A stretch of 64,000 nucleotides of DNA, taken from positions 496,001 through 560,000 of the forward strand of contig CAYJKN010000001.1 in NCBI GenBank assembly GCA_964371075.1. The letters are read 5' to 3'. The DNA comes from UTCHB3 sp964371075. GTDB lineage: Bacteria; Bacteroidota; Ignavibacteria; Ignavibacteriales; Ignavibacteriaceae. The notes under the pieces are model-generated. The model did no database searches. It had not been told where the DNA came from and saw only the letters and a program-made list of their open reading frames with translations. This document shows positions 53,844-62,874 of the stretch, one piece after another. Each line of letters starts with the position of its first letter. The stretch's first letter is position 1. A program made the translations under genes and the position numbers.

Positions 53844-53854
53844 AAAAAATTAGA

Positions 53855-55927
53855 TCAATTCTGAGGGAAGTATTTTACTTGTGCCTCTTTTTTCATCGTT
53901 TCCATCCATTGTTGGAACGCTGCCTGACGACGCTCGCCAAGTATCTGATCTCTAATGGTATTTCTCTGAGCAAGAAATTTCTGTTCGTCAAAATTTTGTC
54001 TCATTTTAACGATCATCAGATAATATCCTCTCATCCCTTTTACAGGACCTGTAACTTTGTTAAGTTCGGCTTTGCTGGCTGCATAACTAAAAGCATAATC
54101 CATTCCAAGTGATGGAATGTTTCCTGCAACAGTAAATGAATCAGCAGTACCAAAACGGATGTTTTTGTCGAATGAAGGTGCTTTTGCAAGATCATTTCCA
54201 ATCTTACCCTTTACTCCATTCATAACTTCCAGTGCCATTGCATATTTCTTCTGACGGATGACACCTCCGGTAACATCTTCTTTTACAGCATCAAATTTCT
54301 TTATGCCGGCTTCATTAACTTCAGTTATCTGAGCAACAACAAATTGATCACCGACTGATGAGACTGGTGAAAAATCGTTTAAACCTTCCTTGAAAGCAAA
54401 TGCGACAAGATTTCTGCTGTATCCAAGTCCCGGAACTGCAGCCACTTCCTCAGTAAAAGGAGTGGATTCCTGCATTTCAAGATTTTTTGATTTGGCAGCT
54501 TTTTCCAGACCTTCACTTTTGGCAAGTTTTAACAGGTCTTCAGCATCTCTTCTTACAAGAGTCATCGATTCAGGAGAGTAATTGAGCTTTTTAACAATTT
54601 TCTCAACTACCAGCTTCTTTGATGAACGATCAAGAACTTTTATGATATGGTAACCATAATCGGTCTTAACAGGGGCTTGAATCTCTCCAACAGGTCCGTT
54701 GAAACATGCATCTTCAAATGGTTTAACCATTGCGCCTTTGCCAAACCATCCAAGGTCTCCGCCTTTTGCAGCAGAGCCGGGGTCTTTCGAGAACTCTTTT
54801 GCGGCAGCTTCAAAATTTTTGCCTTTTTTAAGTTCTTCGTAAAGTTTGGTGGCAGCATCAAGATCTGCTTTATCATTCTCTGTTTTTGGCAAAAGAATGT
54901 GAGCAGCTCTTGCAAACGGGTCTTTTCCTTCAACAACTGAAGAAATTTTATAGATCCCAAACTCGCCTTCACCGGCAATAGGTCCGATAACTTCCCCACC
55001 TTTAACAGCAGCAATATTAGCCATCAAACCGGCAGGTACCATATTTACAGACAAAGTGTCTTTTGAATATGGGGATTCACTTTGTGATTCAACAAAACTC
55101 TGAAAAGTGTTTGTTGTATCAGCTTTAATCTTTTTAATAACATTGTTCAAAAGTGTCATTACAGCATTGCTGTCTTTGGCAGATGGAACAATTTTTAATG
55201 TTACAAACTTCAGTTTGCGGCTTGCATCCTGTTTGTAGAGATAACTATTCTTTGAATAAAAATCTTTAAGTTCATCGTCGGATGGTTTGATTGTTGAATC
55301 AGGGTAAACATTTAAATCGAGTAGAGCATATTCGACACTCAATTTTAGTTCCTGATCTACAAATTTCCGTCTGATATCAGCATCTGTAACAACAACGCCG
55401 GCACCAACAATTGCCTGGAGTTTTTCACCAAGTATTTGTTGTCTGACTGCATTTTCAACCATCACGATATTTTGTTTATTCCGTGGGTCTTTAATTGCAG
55501 CTTCATATTCAGCTCGCTTAAAAACACCACTCGAATCCATGAACTGGCTCTTAAGATATTCAGGAGGGTTATCTCCCAAAATTACATTTCGTACTTCATC
55601 ATCAGATACTGTAATGCCATATTTTTTATATGCAGCTTCAACGATTTTGCCTTGTACAAATCGCTCCCAGGCTTGTTCTCTGAACATTGACTCGTTAGTC
55701 ATGTCAGGTTCCTGTCCGCTCTGTTTTAGCTGTTGCAGATAGTCCTGATAATAGGTTTCAAATTCTTGAACAGTTACTTTATCACCACTTATCTCGCCAA
55801 TGTTTCCTCTGTCATTCATCAAATTCGAGAAATTCATGTCACTGACGACCATAAACAATATGAAGATTCCACCAACTGTAAGAATGAACCATGGAGCTAA
55901 ACTCCTGATCCTTTCCATATTACCCAT
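53855..55927 (-). CDS. PpiD/SurA-type peptidyl-prolyl isomerase foldase
   Basis: A 690-residue envelope chaperone. I chose the ATG at 55927 because it has GGAGG 11 bases upstream and a promoter 39 bases upstream; the open frame goes 41 codons further back. One N-terminal transmembrane helix (about residues 12-32), a SurA_N helical region (about 40-200), then a PpiC parvulin domain at about 335-430 (AAHILLPK ... GGDLGWFGKGAMVKPFEDAC), and a second degenerate domain to the end. PpiD helps newly exported outer-membrane proteins fold, which fits the many barrel and secreted proteins here. Confidence 0.9.
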   Translation of the reverse strand: MGNMERIRSLAPWFILTVGGIFILFMVVSDMNFSNLMNDRGNIGEISGDKVTVQEFETYYQDYLQQLKQSGQEPDMTNESMFREQAWERFVQGKIVEAAYKKYGITVSDDEVRNVILGDNPPEYLKSQFMDSSGVFKRAEYEAAIKDPRNKQNIVMVENAVRQQILGEKLQAIVGAGVVVTDADIRRKFVDQELKLSVEYALLDLNVYPDSTIKPSDDELKDFYSKNSYLYKQDASRKLKFVTLKIVPSAKDSNAVMTLLNNVIKKIKADTTNTFQSFVESQSESPYSKDTLSVNMVPAGLMANIAAVKGGEVIGPIAGEGEFGIYKISSVVEGKDPFARAAHILLPKTENDKADLDAATKLYEELKKGKNFEAAAKEFSKDPGSAAKGGDLGWFGKGAMVKPFEDACFNGPVGEIQAPVKTDYGYHIIKVLDRSSKKLVVEKIVKKLNYSPESMTLVRRDAEDLLKLAKSEGLEKAAKSKNLEMQESTPFTEEVAAVPGLGYSRNLVAFAFKEGLNDFSPVSSVGDQFVVAQITEVNEAGIKKFDAVKEDVTGGVIRQKKYAMALEVMNGVKGKIGNDLAKAPSFDKNIRFGTADSFTVAGNIPSLGMDYAFSYAASKAELNKVTGPVKGMRGYYLMIVKMRQNFDEQKFLAQRNTIRDQILGERRQAAFQQWMETMKKEAQVKYFPQN

Positions 55928-55965
55928 ATTTAAGATTGCCTCCGGGATTTTTTTTAAACGAATTA

Positions 55966-55996
55966 CAAATTTAGTGTTATTCACCATTAAAATCAA
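55966..55996 (-). promoter_or_regulatory. Bacteroidota-type promoter (TTG-N20-TAAATTTG) of the foldase gene
   Basis: On the minus strand TTG (55996-55994), a 20-base spacer, and TAAATTTG (55973-55966), 38 bases before the chosen ATG at 55927. Together with the Shine-Dalgarno GGAGG it fixes that start. Confidence 0.65.
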
Positions 55997-56076
55997 TTTA
56001 TTTCTAAAGTTTATTTTTAAACCTGACATCACTCCCCAAATTTTTCGCATGAACTCCCTTTTACAGAAAATTTCAC

Positions 56077-56084
56077 TATTTTTG
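56077..56084 (+). promoter_or_regulatory. Possible -7 element (TATTTTTG) of the TetR gene
   Basis: Exact TAnnTTTG match 36 bases before the ATG at 56121; no correctly spaced TTG upstream. Confidence 0.4.
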
Positions 56085-56120
56085 TTTTATTTAATTTGTC
56101 ATCAAACAAAACCGACTTTT

Positions 56121-56705
56121 ATGAACAGACTCCCTGATATTTTAAAAGCTGCCGAACGGCGATTTGTTAAACACGGGACAGCAAAAACAAATCTCGAAGA
56201 GATAGCCCGCGACCTCAGAATTGCAAAGTCAACCATCTATCATTATTTCCCTTCAAAGGAAGATCTTTTTCTGGCGGTGGTAAAAAAGCAGATAAATGAC
56301 TATTTAACAGAGGTGAGAGAGATTTTTAATCATGAAGACAAAAAATTTCCCGATCGCTTTAAAAGTTATTTTTACTTAAAAGCCAACCTGAGATCAAAGT
56401 ATAAACTTGTTTATGGGATAATGATGGCGGAACTTAACGAACAGTCTATTCAGGGTGAAAGGGATTTAACAGAATATCTTCTTAAGGGTGAGGAGCAGTT
56501 AATGAAACTTGTATTTTTCGCTTATTTTAACGATTCTCTTAACGCACCAAAAGATGATGCCCCATTGTTATTTGTAATGCAGACAAATATGCTCCCATTT
56601 TTAAACGATCTTTACCTCTCGGAGGTTAAATCAGGTGATTCATCTCTTCTGCAAAAAATGTTGAATCAATTTGAGGTTTTGTTAAACAGCCTCAACAGTT
56701 ATTAA
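56121..56705 (+). CDS. TetR family transcriptional regulator
   Basis: A 194-residue regulator. The N-terminal TetR helix-turn-helix covers about residues 5-52 (ILKAAERRFVKHGTAKTNLEEIARDLRIAKSTIYHYFPSKEDLF). The C-terminal ligand domain is not recognisable. The frame opens well upstream, but I chose the ATG at 56121 because the protein then starts at the normal distance before the DNA-binding domain; ATG 56049 is the alternative. It is divergent from the foldase gene and could regulate it. Its stop overlaps the convergent phoU stop. Confidence 0.88.
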   Translation: MNRLPDILKAAERRFVKHGTAKTNLEEIARDLRIAKSTIYHYFPSKEDLFLAVVKKQINDYLTEVREIFNHEDKKFPDRFKSYFYLKANLRSKYKLVYGIMMAELNEQSIQGERDLTEYLLKGEEQLMKLVFFAYFNDSLNAPKDDAPLLFVMQTNMLPFLNDLYLSEVKSGDSSLLQKMLNQFEVLLNSLNSY

Positions 56706-57409
56706 TCTACGGTCTTTTCGGTGGAATCCACAACATTCTCTTTTGGGAAAATTTTGCTGTAATTGTGTTTTACCGTCCTGCCTTCAGAAATAAAAAATAC
56801 CTCCTCAGCGATATTTGTTGCATGATCACCAATCCGCTCAAGCTGACGACACATCACAAGATAAGCTACTGCATCTTCTATGTTGTCGCTGTTTTCCTTC
56901 ATTACATCGATTATTAAATTATGGTTTTCAACATTTAGTTTATCCAGGATTTTGTCGGAAACAATCACTTTTTTTGCGAGTCCAACATCCATCCTGATAA
57001 ACGAATCTATTGAATTTTTAAGCATCTCTTGCACAATGGAAGCCATATCAACAAACTTTATTCTGTCAAAAAAAGATGGTTTCTTTTTCTTGAGAAGAAA
57101 ATTTTCACATAGATTTACAGCTACATCCCCTATTCGCTCAAGATTATAGTTAATGATGGGAGCTGCCATCAATAACCTCAGATCAGAGGAAACCGGCTTG
57201 TTTAACGCAAATATTTTCTGGCAACTTTCAGATATTTTTGTATCATATCTATCAACCTTGTCATCAAGTTTGATAACTTTCTCAGCCAGATCAATATCTT
57301 CCTTATAGATTGACTGAAGTGCAGACTCAAGTTGTTCATCAACAAGACTACACATTTTGATCATGCGACGATTTAATTTGTATATCTGAATTTCGATTCT
57401 GTTAAACAT
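56702..57409 (-). CDS. phoU: Phosphate transport system regulatory protein PhoU
   Basis: A 235-residue all-helical protein with two PhoU repeats (about 10-100 and 115-205). Conserved segments include KVIKLDDKVDRYDTKISESC, APIINYNLERIGDVAVNLCE and MCRQLERIGDHATNIAEEVFF. It links the Pst transporter to the PhoR/PhoB system, preventing uptake and signalling when phosphate is ample. It directly follows pstB, last in the operon. No phoB or phoR gene is in the window. Confidence 0.94.
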   Translation of the reverse strand: MFNRIEIQIYKLNRRMIKMCSLVDEQLESALQSIYKEDIDLAEKVIKLDDKVDRYDTKISESCQKIFALNKPVSSDLRLLMAAPIINYNLERIGDVAVNLCENFLLKKKKPSFFDRIKFVDMASIVQEMLKNSIDSFIRMDVGLAKKVIVSDKILDKLNVENHNLIIDVMKENSDNIEDAVAYLVMCRQLERIGDHATNIAEEVFFISEGRTVKHNYSKIFPKENVVDSTEKTVD

Positions 57410-58171
57410 CTAATTTTTTATCCTTCCGGTAAGGAATTCTTCGCTCAATTTACTATCCGGTTTTGTGAAAAATTTAACTGTCTGATTTGCTTCTACAAGA
57501 CTCCCTTTGTTGAGAAACACCGTATAATCACTTATACTCGCTGCTTGTTGCAAGTTGTGTGAAACAACAATTATCGTCATTTGTCTTTTTAGTCCAAAGA
57601 TCAGATCCTCAATTTTTTTTGTCGAAACGGGATCGAGTGAACCAGTTGGTTCATCCAGCATCAAAATATCGGGTTGAGACACAAGTGCTCTTGCGATTGC
57701 AATTCTCTGCTGTTGCCCGATTGAAAAATTTAATGCAGATTCGTTTAATCTCTCTTTAATCTCTTCCCAAACAAAAGCACGCTTTAATGCGGTGGTCACT
57801 TTTTCGTTTATTTCTTCTTTATCCTTAATACCAAGAATCTTTAATGGAAAGGCAACATTATCAAAAACTGATTTTGGAAAAAGTGCAGGTCTTTGAAACA
57901 CCATCGCAGCTTTTTGGCGAAGATTTACAATATCGATATCATCATTTAGAACATCAACACCCTCGATAATAACTTTACCTGAAAAGCCAAAGTCCGGTTT
58001 AAGTTCATTAAGTCGGTTGATGGTCTTTAATAATGTTGTTTTTCCACATCCTGATGGACCTATCAAACATGTGATCCTCTTAGCCGGAATATCCAGATTC
58101 AGTTCTTTTAGTGCCTGAATTTTCCCAAAATTTACGCTTAGATTATCAACTCTGATTTTTACATCTTTCAT
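57410..58171 (-). CDS. pstB: Phosphate ABC transporter ATP-binding protein
   Basis: A 253-residue ABC ATPase. Walker A is GPSGCGKTT (38-46). The signature is FSIGQQQRIAIAR, where the usual LSGGQ has become FSIGQ. Walker B is LMLDEPTGSLDP, with the His switch in VVSHN. NRLNELKPDFGFSG and VVFQRPALFPKS-like segments are typical of PstB. Overlaps pstA by four bases and abuts phoU. Confidence 0.94.
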   Translation of the reverse strand: MKDVKIRVDNLSVNFGKIQALKELNLDIPAKRITCLIGPSGCGKTTLLKTINRLNELKPDFGFSGKVIIEGVDVLNDDIDIVNLRQKAAMVFQRPALFPKSVFDNVAFPLKILGIKDKEEINEKVTTALKRAFVWEEIKERLNESALNFSIGQQQRIAIARALVSQPDILMLDEPTGSLDPVSTKKIEDLIFGLKRQMTIIVVSHNLQQAASISDYTVFLNKGSLVEANQTVKFFTKPDSKLSEEFLTGRIKN

Positions 58172-59115
58172 AAAATCCCTTTCATCTCAACTTTATTGCG
58201 GTAGCGTTGTCTGAGATAAATTGTTGTGCCGTTGCAAAACAAAGTAAGAAATATAAGTACCAGAGTTCCTGCATACTGGTAAGGAAGTGTCGCGACTTCA
58301 CCCGTTGATTGTGTTGACAGAATAAAAATGTTATATGATAAATACATAAATTGTTCAGTAGGATCGATTAACGGTAAACAGATTCCTCCAACACACAAAT
58401 CAAAAAGTGGAAGTGAAGGGAGAAAAAATGCGCATCCTAAAAAAAGAAGTGGAGCAGTCTCGCCTATTGCTCTACTCACCGCCAAAATAATCCCGGTGAA
58501 TATACCTGATCGGGACTGAGGAATAATCACATTCCAAACCACGCTAAGTTTATTTGCACCAAGGCTGTATGCAGTCTCTTTAAGATTGTAGGGAACCGAC
58601 CTGAACGCCTGGTAGGATGAAATAATCACCATCGGTAACAACATTAAAGCGAGAGTAACAGATGCCCACAACATGGATGGTTTTCCAAATACAAGAGTTG
58701 TATTAAAAAAGTTGTCCAGGCTGCTCCCCAGATTCAAAACAAAAAATCCCAAACCAAATATTCCAAACACAACCGAAGGAACCCCTGAGAGATTATATAA
58801 AAGGAAAATGAAAAACTTATCAAATTTTTTGTTTAATGAATATTCGGAAAGATAAAGTGCCGTCATTACACCAAAGGGAACAACAAAAACCAGCATCAAA
58901 AAGACAGTGCCCAGAGTGGCGATGATTACAGGACCAATTCCCCCATCTGCAAGATTTGAGGATGGTGCAGAAGTGAGATATTGCCAGGAAATTACAGGAA
59001 TCCCCTCGATAAGGATATTTAAAAAGAATAAAATATAAACCAGTGCCGGGATAAGAAAAATCAGGAAAAAGAAACCGATAAAAAAATTATCAAATTGTTT
59101 GTTTCGTTTCATCAT
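58168..59115 (-). CDS. pstA: Phosphate ABC transporter permease PstA
   Basis: A 315-residue inner-membrane permease with about six helices. The cytoplasmic ABC-contact loop reads AYSLGANKLSVVWNVIIPQSRSGIFTGIILAVSRAIGETAPL, of the EAA type. GVPSVVFGIFGLGFF is typical for PstA. It overlaps pstB and pstC by four bases each. Confidence 0.94.
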   Translation of the reverse strand: MMKRNKQFDNFFIGFFFLIFLIPALVYILFFLNILIEGIPVISWQYLTSAPSSNLADGGIGPVIIATLGTVFLMLVFVVPFGVMTALYLSEYSLNKKFDKFFIFLLYNLSGVPSVVFGIFGLGFFVLNLGSSLDNFFNTTLVFGKPSMLWASVTLALMLLPMVIISSYQAFRSVPYNLKETAYSLGANKLSVVWNVIIPQSRSGIFTGIILAVSRAIGETAPLLFLGCAFFLPSLPLFDLCVGGICLPLIDPTEQFMYLSYNIFILSTQSTGEVATLPYQYAGTLVLIFLTLFCNGTTIYLRQRYRNKVEMKGIL

Positions 59116-60101
59116 CCTGCCCGGCTATTTCTGAATCCGATTCTCTGAACCAGAAATTTAACAATCAAATTGACAAGAATGGAGAGGACAAACAGCACAA
59201 GTCCAATGAAAAAAAGTGCATGATAATGAGCAGTCTGAGTGGAAACTTCTCCCAGTTCTGCTGCAATTGTGGCTGTCATGGTTCTGACACTTGAAAAAGG
59301 ATTAAGAGTCAGATTCGCCGCATTACCTGAGATCATCAAAACAATCATAGTATCACCTACAGCTCTTCCAAAACCCAACACCACACTTGCGCTGATTCCA
59401 CTTATGGCTGCCGGAAATACAACATCTTTTACGGTTCTCCACCTCCCGGCTCCAAGACTATAGGCTGCCATCCGAACTTCATCAGGTATCCCCCTTAGTG
59501 CCTCTTCAGTAAGTGAAGCGATTTGAGGGATTATTATCAATGAGAGACCAAAAGCAGCAAGAACCGCATTTAACCGGTTATCTGCATCAAAAATAGAATC
59601 AAAAAATGTTACACCAACGGTGAGAAGAATAAACCCCACTGCGACTGTTGGAAGTGATGCAAAAAGATCGATGAGTTGTTTGAGGTAATTTCTTATCCCG
59701 CGGGGTGCAAATTCAGAAATGAATATCCCAATTCCGATTCCAAAAAAAGAGGAAATAAGTGTTGCCGGAATTGCAGTTAAAAATGTCCCCAACAAAAGTG
59801 GGATAAGTGAAAATCTTGGGTCATTTGATGTGGGATACCATTCAAAAATATTCTCCCCGTTTCTATTTGAATAAATTAGATCAAGGGGTGAAAGGTATCC
59901 AAAGACTTTAAAACTTTCAACGGCAATGAAAACAAAAACGAGTGAGGTAAGCAGGAAAATGATCAAACCCGAACTTCGCACCACAAATGTAAATATTGAA
60001 TCAAAAGGGAAACTTTTCCGTTTTGGTTTTACATCAAAAACTGAAACAGGAGCCATTTCAATTTTTGTTTCATTTCCTGAATTAGTTTCGGTATTCATCA
60101 A
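59112..60101 (-). CDS. pstC: Phosphate ABC transporter permease PstC
   Basis: A 329-residue permease with about six helices and a longer N-terminal cytoplasmic extension. ASLPTVAVGFILLTVGV, the EAA-type loop AYSLGAGRWRTVKDVVFPAAISGISASVVLGFGRAVGDTM, and ISEFAPRGIRNYLKQ are conserved in PstC. It overlaps pstS and pstA by four bases each. Confidence 0.94.
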   Translation of the reverse strand: MMNTETNSGNETKIEMAPVSVFDVKPKRKSFPFDSIFTFVVRSSGLIIFLLTSLVFVFIAVESFKVFGYLSPLDLIYSNRNGENIFEWYPTSNDPRFSLIPLLLGTFLTAIPATLISSFFGIGIGIFISEFAPRGIRNYLKQLIDLFASLPTVAVGFILLTVGVTFFDSIFDADNRLNAVLAAFGLSLIIIPQIASLTEEALRGIPDEVRMAAYSLGAGRWRTVKDVVFPAAISGISASVVLGFGRAVGDTMIVLMISGNAANLTLNPFSSVRTMTATIAAELGEVSTQTAHYHALFFIGLVLFVLSILVNLIVKFLVQRIGFRNSRAG

Positions 60102-61000
60102 TTAAGAGGAATATAGTTCATTCCGGCAACAATCTTTTGTCCTTCACCGGATAAAATAAAATTGATAAATTCTTCCATACCGGGCTTCTTTTGGCTACGT
60201 GAAATCAGTAACAATGGTCGCGAAATCAAATATTGACCGGACCTTATTTCTGAATAATTTGGATGATCTTCCTCTACCGGAGATTTTGATTTACCTTCGC
60301 CGTCACCTTTAATTTTAACTATTTTGATGCCACTTTTTTTTATAAAATAGCCGATTCCACCATAAGCAATTCCCCTTTTGTCACCTGCTACTGCCTCAGC
60401 AAGAGCCGCCGTTCCCTGAAGCACCTGTGTAGCACTTGCAAAATCTTCCCCCTTTAAAATCTGCTCCTTAAAAATATTATATGTTCCACTGTTGTTATCT
60501 CTGCCATAAAGATTAACAGGTACATCGTCCCCTCCAACATCTCTGAAGTTTTTGATTTTTCCGGTAAAAAGTCCTTTTAGATCAGTTAACGAAAGCTCTT
60601 CAATAATATTGGATGAATTTACAGCTATAGTGATTCCATCAAAAGCAGTTTTTACAGAGGTGAGTTTAATACCTCTCTTCTCAGCCCTTTTTATTTCAGC
60701 CGGAAGAAGTTCTCTGCTCATGCAGGCAAAATCCGCAGAGCCATTAAGAAGTGCAGTGATGCCGTTCCCCGAGCCACCACCAGTTACCACCACTCGAACA
60801 TTGGGATTCACTTTCATGTAAACTTCTGCCCATCTCTGGCAGAGATTCACCATGGTGTCGCTCCCCTTCAGATAAATAGTTACCTTTGAGGCGGATTTAT
60901 CACATCCGGATGTTAATAGCATCGAAAAAAAAACAGCAGCAAGCAAAAATCTGCCTGCTCCTGTTTTAAATTTGTTGAACAATTTAGTTCCTGTTCTCAA
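60098..61000 (-). CDS. pstS: Phosphate-binding lipoprotein PstS
   Basis: A 300-residue periplasmic phosphate-binding protein, lipid-anchored by the lipobox LLTSGC (about residues 28-33). Phosphate-binding segments include LKGSDTMVNL, TGGGSGNGI, SADFACMSREL and GRDNNSGTYNIFKE. It starts 48 bases after phnE and may have a weak promoter of its own; otherwise it is in the same operon. Confidence 0.93.
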   Translation of the reverse strand: MRTGTKLFNKFKTGAGRFLLAAVFFSMLLTSGCDKSASKVTIYLKGSDTMVNLCQRWAEVYMKVNPNVRVVVTGGGSGNGITALLNGSADFACMSRELLPAEIKRAEKRGIKLTSVKTAFDGITIAVNSSNIIEELSLTDLKGLFTGKIKNFRDVGGDDVPVNLYGRDNNSGTYNIFKEQILKGEDFASATQVLQGTAALAEAVAGDKRGIAYGGIGYFIKKSGIKIVKIKGDGEGKSKSPVEEDHPNYSEIRSGQYLISRPLLLISRSQKKPGMEEFINFILSGEGQKIVAGMNYIPLN

Positions 61001-61048
61001 AATGGACTACTTAAAAAGGAGTTCCAAAAGAAAATTTTAATTCTGTTA

Positions 61049-62110
61049 TCAATAGATCGCCTGCCTGATTTTGGTAGAGATATAATCCATAATCCATACA
61101 ACCAGTGCAATCATAATTACGATAAGACCAACTTCATGCCATTGGGCAAGTCCCTGATACTGGATGAGCATTGTTCCAATTCCACCACCGCCAACCAAAC
61201 CGATGATAGTTGCCATTCTAACATTGATATCCCAACGGTAAATTGTAAAGGAAAGGAATGGAAGGATTATTTGAGGAACTACTGCATACCAGATAATTTG
61301 TATTTTGTTGGCTCCTGTGGCAGAAATCGCCTCAACGGGTCCCTCTTCTATCGATTCTATCGCCTCTGAATATAACTTTGCATTTGATGCAATTGAATGA
61401 ATAAGAAGCGCGAGCATACCGGCATAAGGTCCAATACCAATCCAAACTGAAAAAATTATCGCCCAAATCAACGGTTCAATAGATCTCACAAAATTGGAAA
61501 TTAATCTTAAAGTTGCATAAATAAAGAGGGTAAATTTATTTTCATTCATCAGGTTTCGGGCAGAAGCAAAACTTACGATGAGAGTTATAGGTATCGAAAC
61601 AAGGGTTGCTATCAAAGCAATATATACTGTCTCAATAATTGCAAAAAGTGCTTCATCAAATATTGCCATCTGTGGAGTGAACAACGCACTAAATATTCTT
61701 TGCGCTGCGTTTAATCCCTCTTCACTAAACAAATCTACAATTGAAATCTTTGTAATAATCCAGCCTGCAATAAAAGTGATGTTAAACAGGAACCAGCCAA
61801 ATATCTCAAAAGTGTATTTTGTGACATTATTTTTCTTCGATATTCCAAATAACTTGTTTGAAAGTGAAGTCCCCGTCAGGCTCCAAAGTACACCAACAAC
61901 AAGACTTACGAGCGCAATTATCCCAATTTCGGTCCAACTGAAAGGTATATTTTTTACCTGAAGAATGAATTTATTCCAAATAACCCTGTCAACAACGAGT
62001 ACTGAATAAAAAACAAAAAAGAAATCGAGTAAGGCGGCTTTTACACGGCTCTTAAATATCTCCTTGTCTTTCCTTTTTGCCATCACATCGTGTGGATTTA
62101 CATGAGCCAT
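61049..62110 (-). CDS. phnE: Phosphonate/phosphite-type ABC transporter permease PhnE
   Basis: A 353-residue permease with six to seven helices and a longer than usual N-terminal part. The cytoplasmic loop SIEEGPVEAISATGANKIQIIWYAVVPQ and VRSIEPLIWAIIFSVWIGIGPYAGMLAL are PhnE signatures. It shares one base with phnC. No C-P lyase genes are in the window, so the substrate may be phosphate, phosphite or a phosphonate. Confidence 0.9.
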   Translation of the reverse strand: MAHVNPHDVMAKRKDKEIFKSRVKAALLDFFFVFYSVLVVDRVIWNKFILQVKNIPFSWTEIGIIALVSLVVGVLWSLTGTSLSNKLFGISKKNNVTKYTFEIFGWFLFNITFIAGWIITKISIVDLFSEEGLNAAQRIFSALFTPQMAIFDEALFAIIETVYIALIATLVSIPITLIVSFASARNLMNENKFTLFIYATLRLISNFVRSIEPLIWAIIFSVWIGIGPYAGMLALLIHSIASNAKLYSEAIESIEEGPVEAISATGANKIQIIWYAVVPQIILPFLSFTIYRWDINVRMATIIGLVGGGGIGTMLIQYQGLAQWHEVGLIVIMIALVVWIMDYISTKIRQAIY

Positions 62111-62874
62111 TATCTTATCTCCACTTCTTCGGCTTCTTCACCGTAAATTGTTTTAAACCATTTCTCGTCGATATCGTGTGGTAAACCTTCGTAAATTATT
62201 TCCCCGGCTTTAAGGGCAATAACCCTGGAAGCATATTTTCTTACAAGACTTAAAAAATGGAGGTTACAAATCACTGTGGTACCAAGTTCTTTGTTGATTT
62301 TCTCAAAATAGTGCATGATCGAATTTGATGTTGCGGGATCAAGTGATGCAACAGGTTCATCGGCGAGAAGCAGTTTTGGGTCCTGCATAAGACTTCTGGC
62401 AATAGCGACACGCTGTTGTTGTCCGCCACTTAAAGAATCTGCCCTTTTATAGGCTTTTTCTTCGATACCAACTATCCTGAGAGCGTTCATTGCCTCTTCA
62501 ATCAATTCCGGTGAAAAATTTTCGGTAATCGATTGAATTGTCCCCAGTTTCCCAAGTCTGCCGGTGATAACATTGGTTAACACACTTCTTCTTTTGATCA
62601 AATTGAATTGCTGAAAAACCATCCCAATCTGTTGTTTAAGCCCTCTAAGCTCTTTTCCCTTTACATGAGTGATATCCTTATCCAAAAAAGTAATCTCACC
62701 CGATGTAGGTTCGTGAAGCCGGTTGATACACCTTAACAGAGTTGATTTCCCTGAACCGGAAAGCCCGATTATCACGAGGAATTCACCATCTTTAACTTCA
62801 AAACTCACTCCCTTTAAGGCATGAGTTCCTGATGGATAAATTTTATGGATATTGTCAACTTTTAAGATTGTCAT
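62110..62874 (-). CDS. phnC: Phosphonate/phosphite-type ABC transporter ATP-binding protein PhnC
   Basis: A 254-residue ABC ATPase. Walker A is GLSGSGKST (37-45), the signature LSGGQQQRVAIAR, Walker B LLLADEPVASLDP. VFQQFNLIKRRSVLTNV is the PhnC-specific Q-loop region. Overlaps phnD by four bases and phnE by one. Confidence 0.93.
   Translation of the reverse strand: MTILKVDNIHKIYPSGTHALKGVSFEVKDGEFLVIIGLSGSGKSTLLRCINRLHEPTSGEITFLDKDITHVKGKELRGLKQQIGMVFQQFNLIKRRSVLTNVITGRLGKLGTIQSITENFSPELIEEAMNALRIVGIEEKAYKRADSLSGGQQQRVAIARSLMQDPKLLLADEPVASLDPATSNSIMHYFEKINKELGTTVICNLHFLSLVRKYASRVIALKAGEIIYEGLPHDIDEKWFKTIYGEEAEEVEIR

Noticed and set aside
55800..56120. Longer TetR protein starting at 55800
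   Set aside because: The extension overlaps the foldase gene on the opposite strand and precedes a normal TetR N-terminus.
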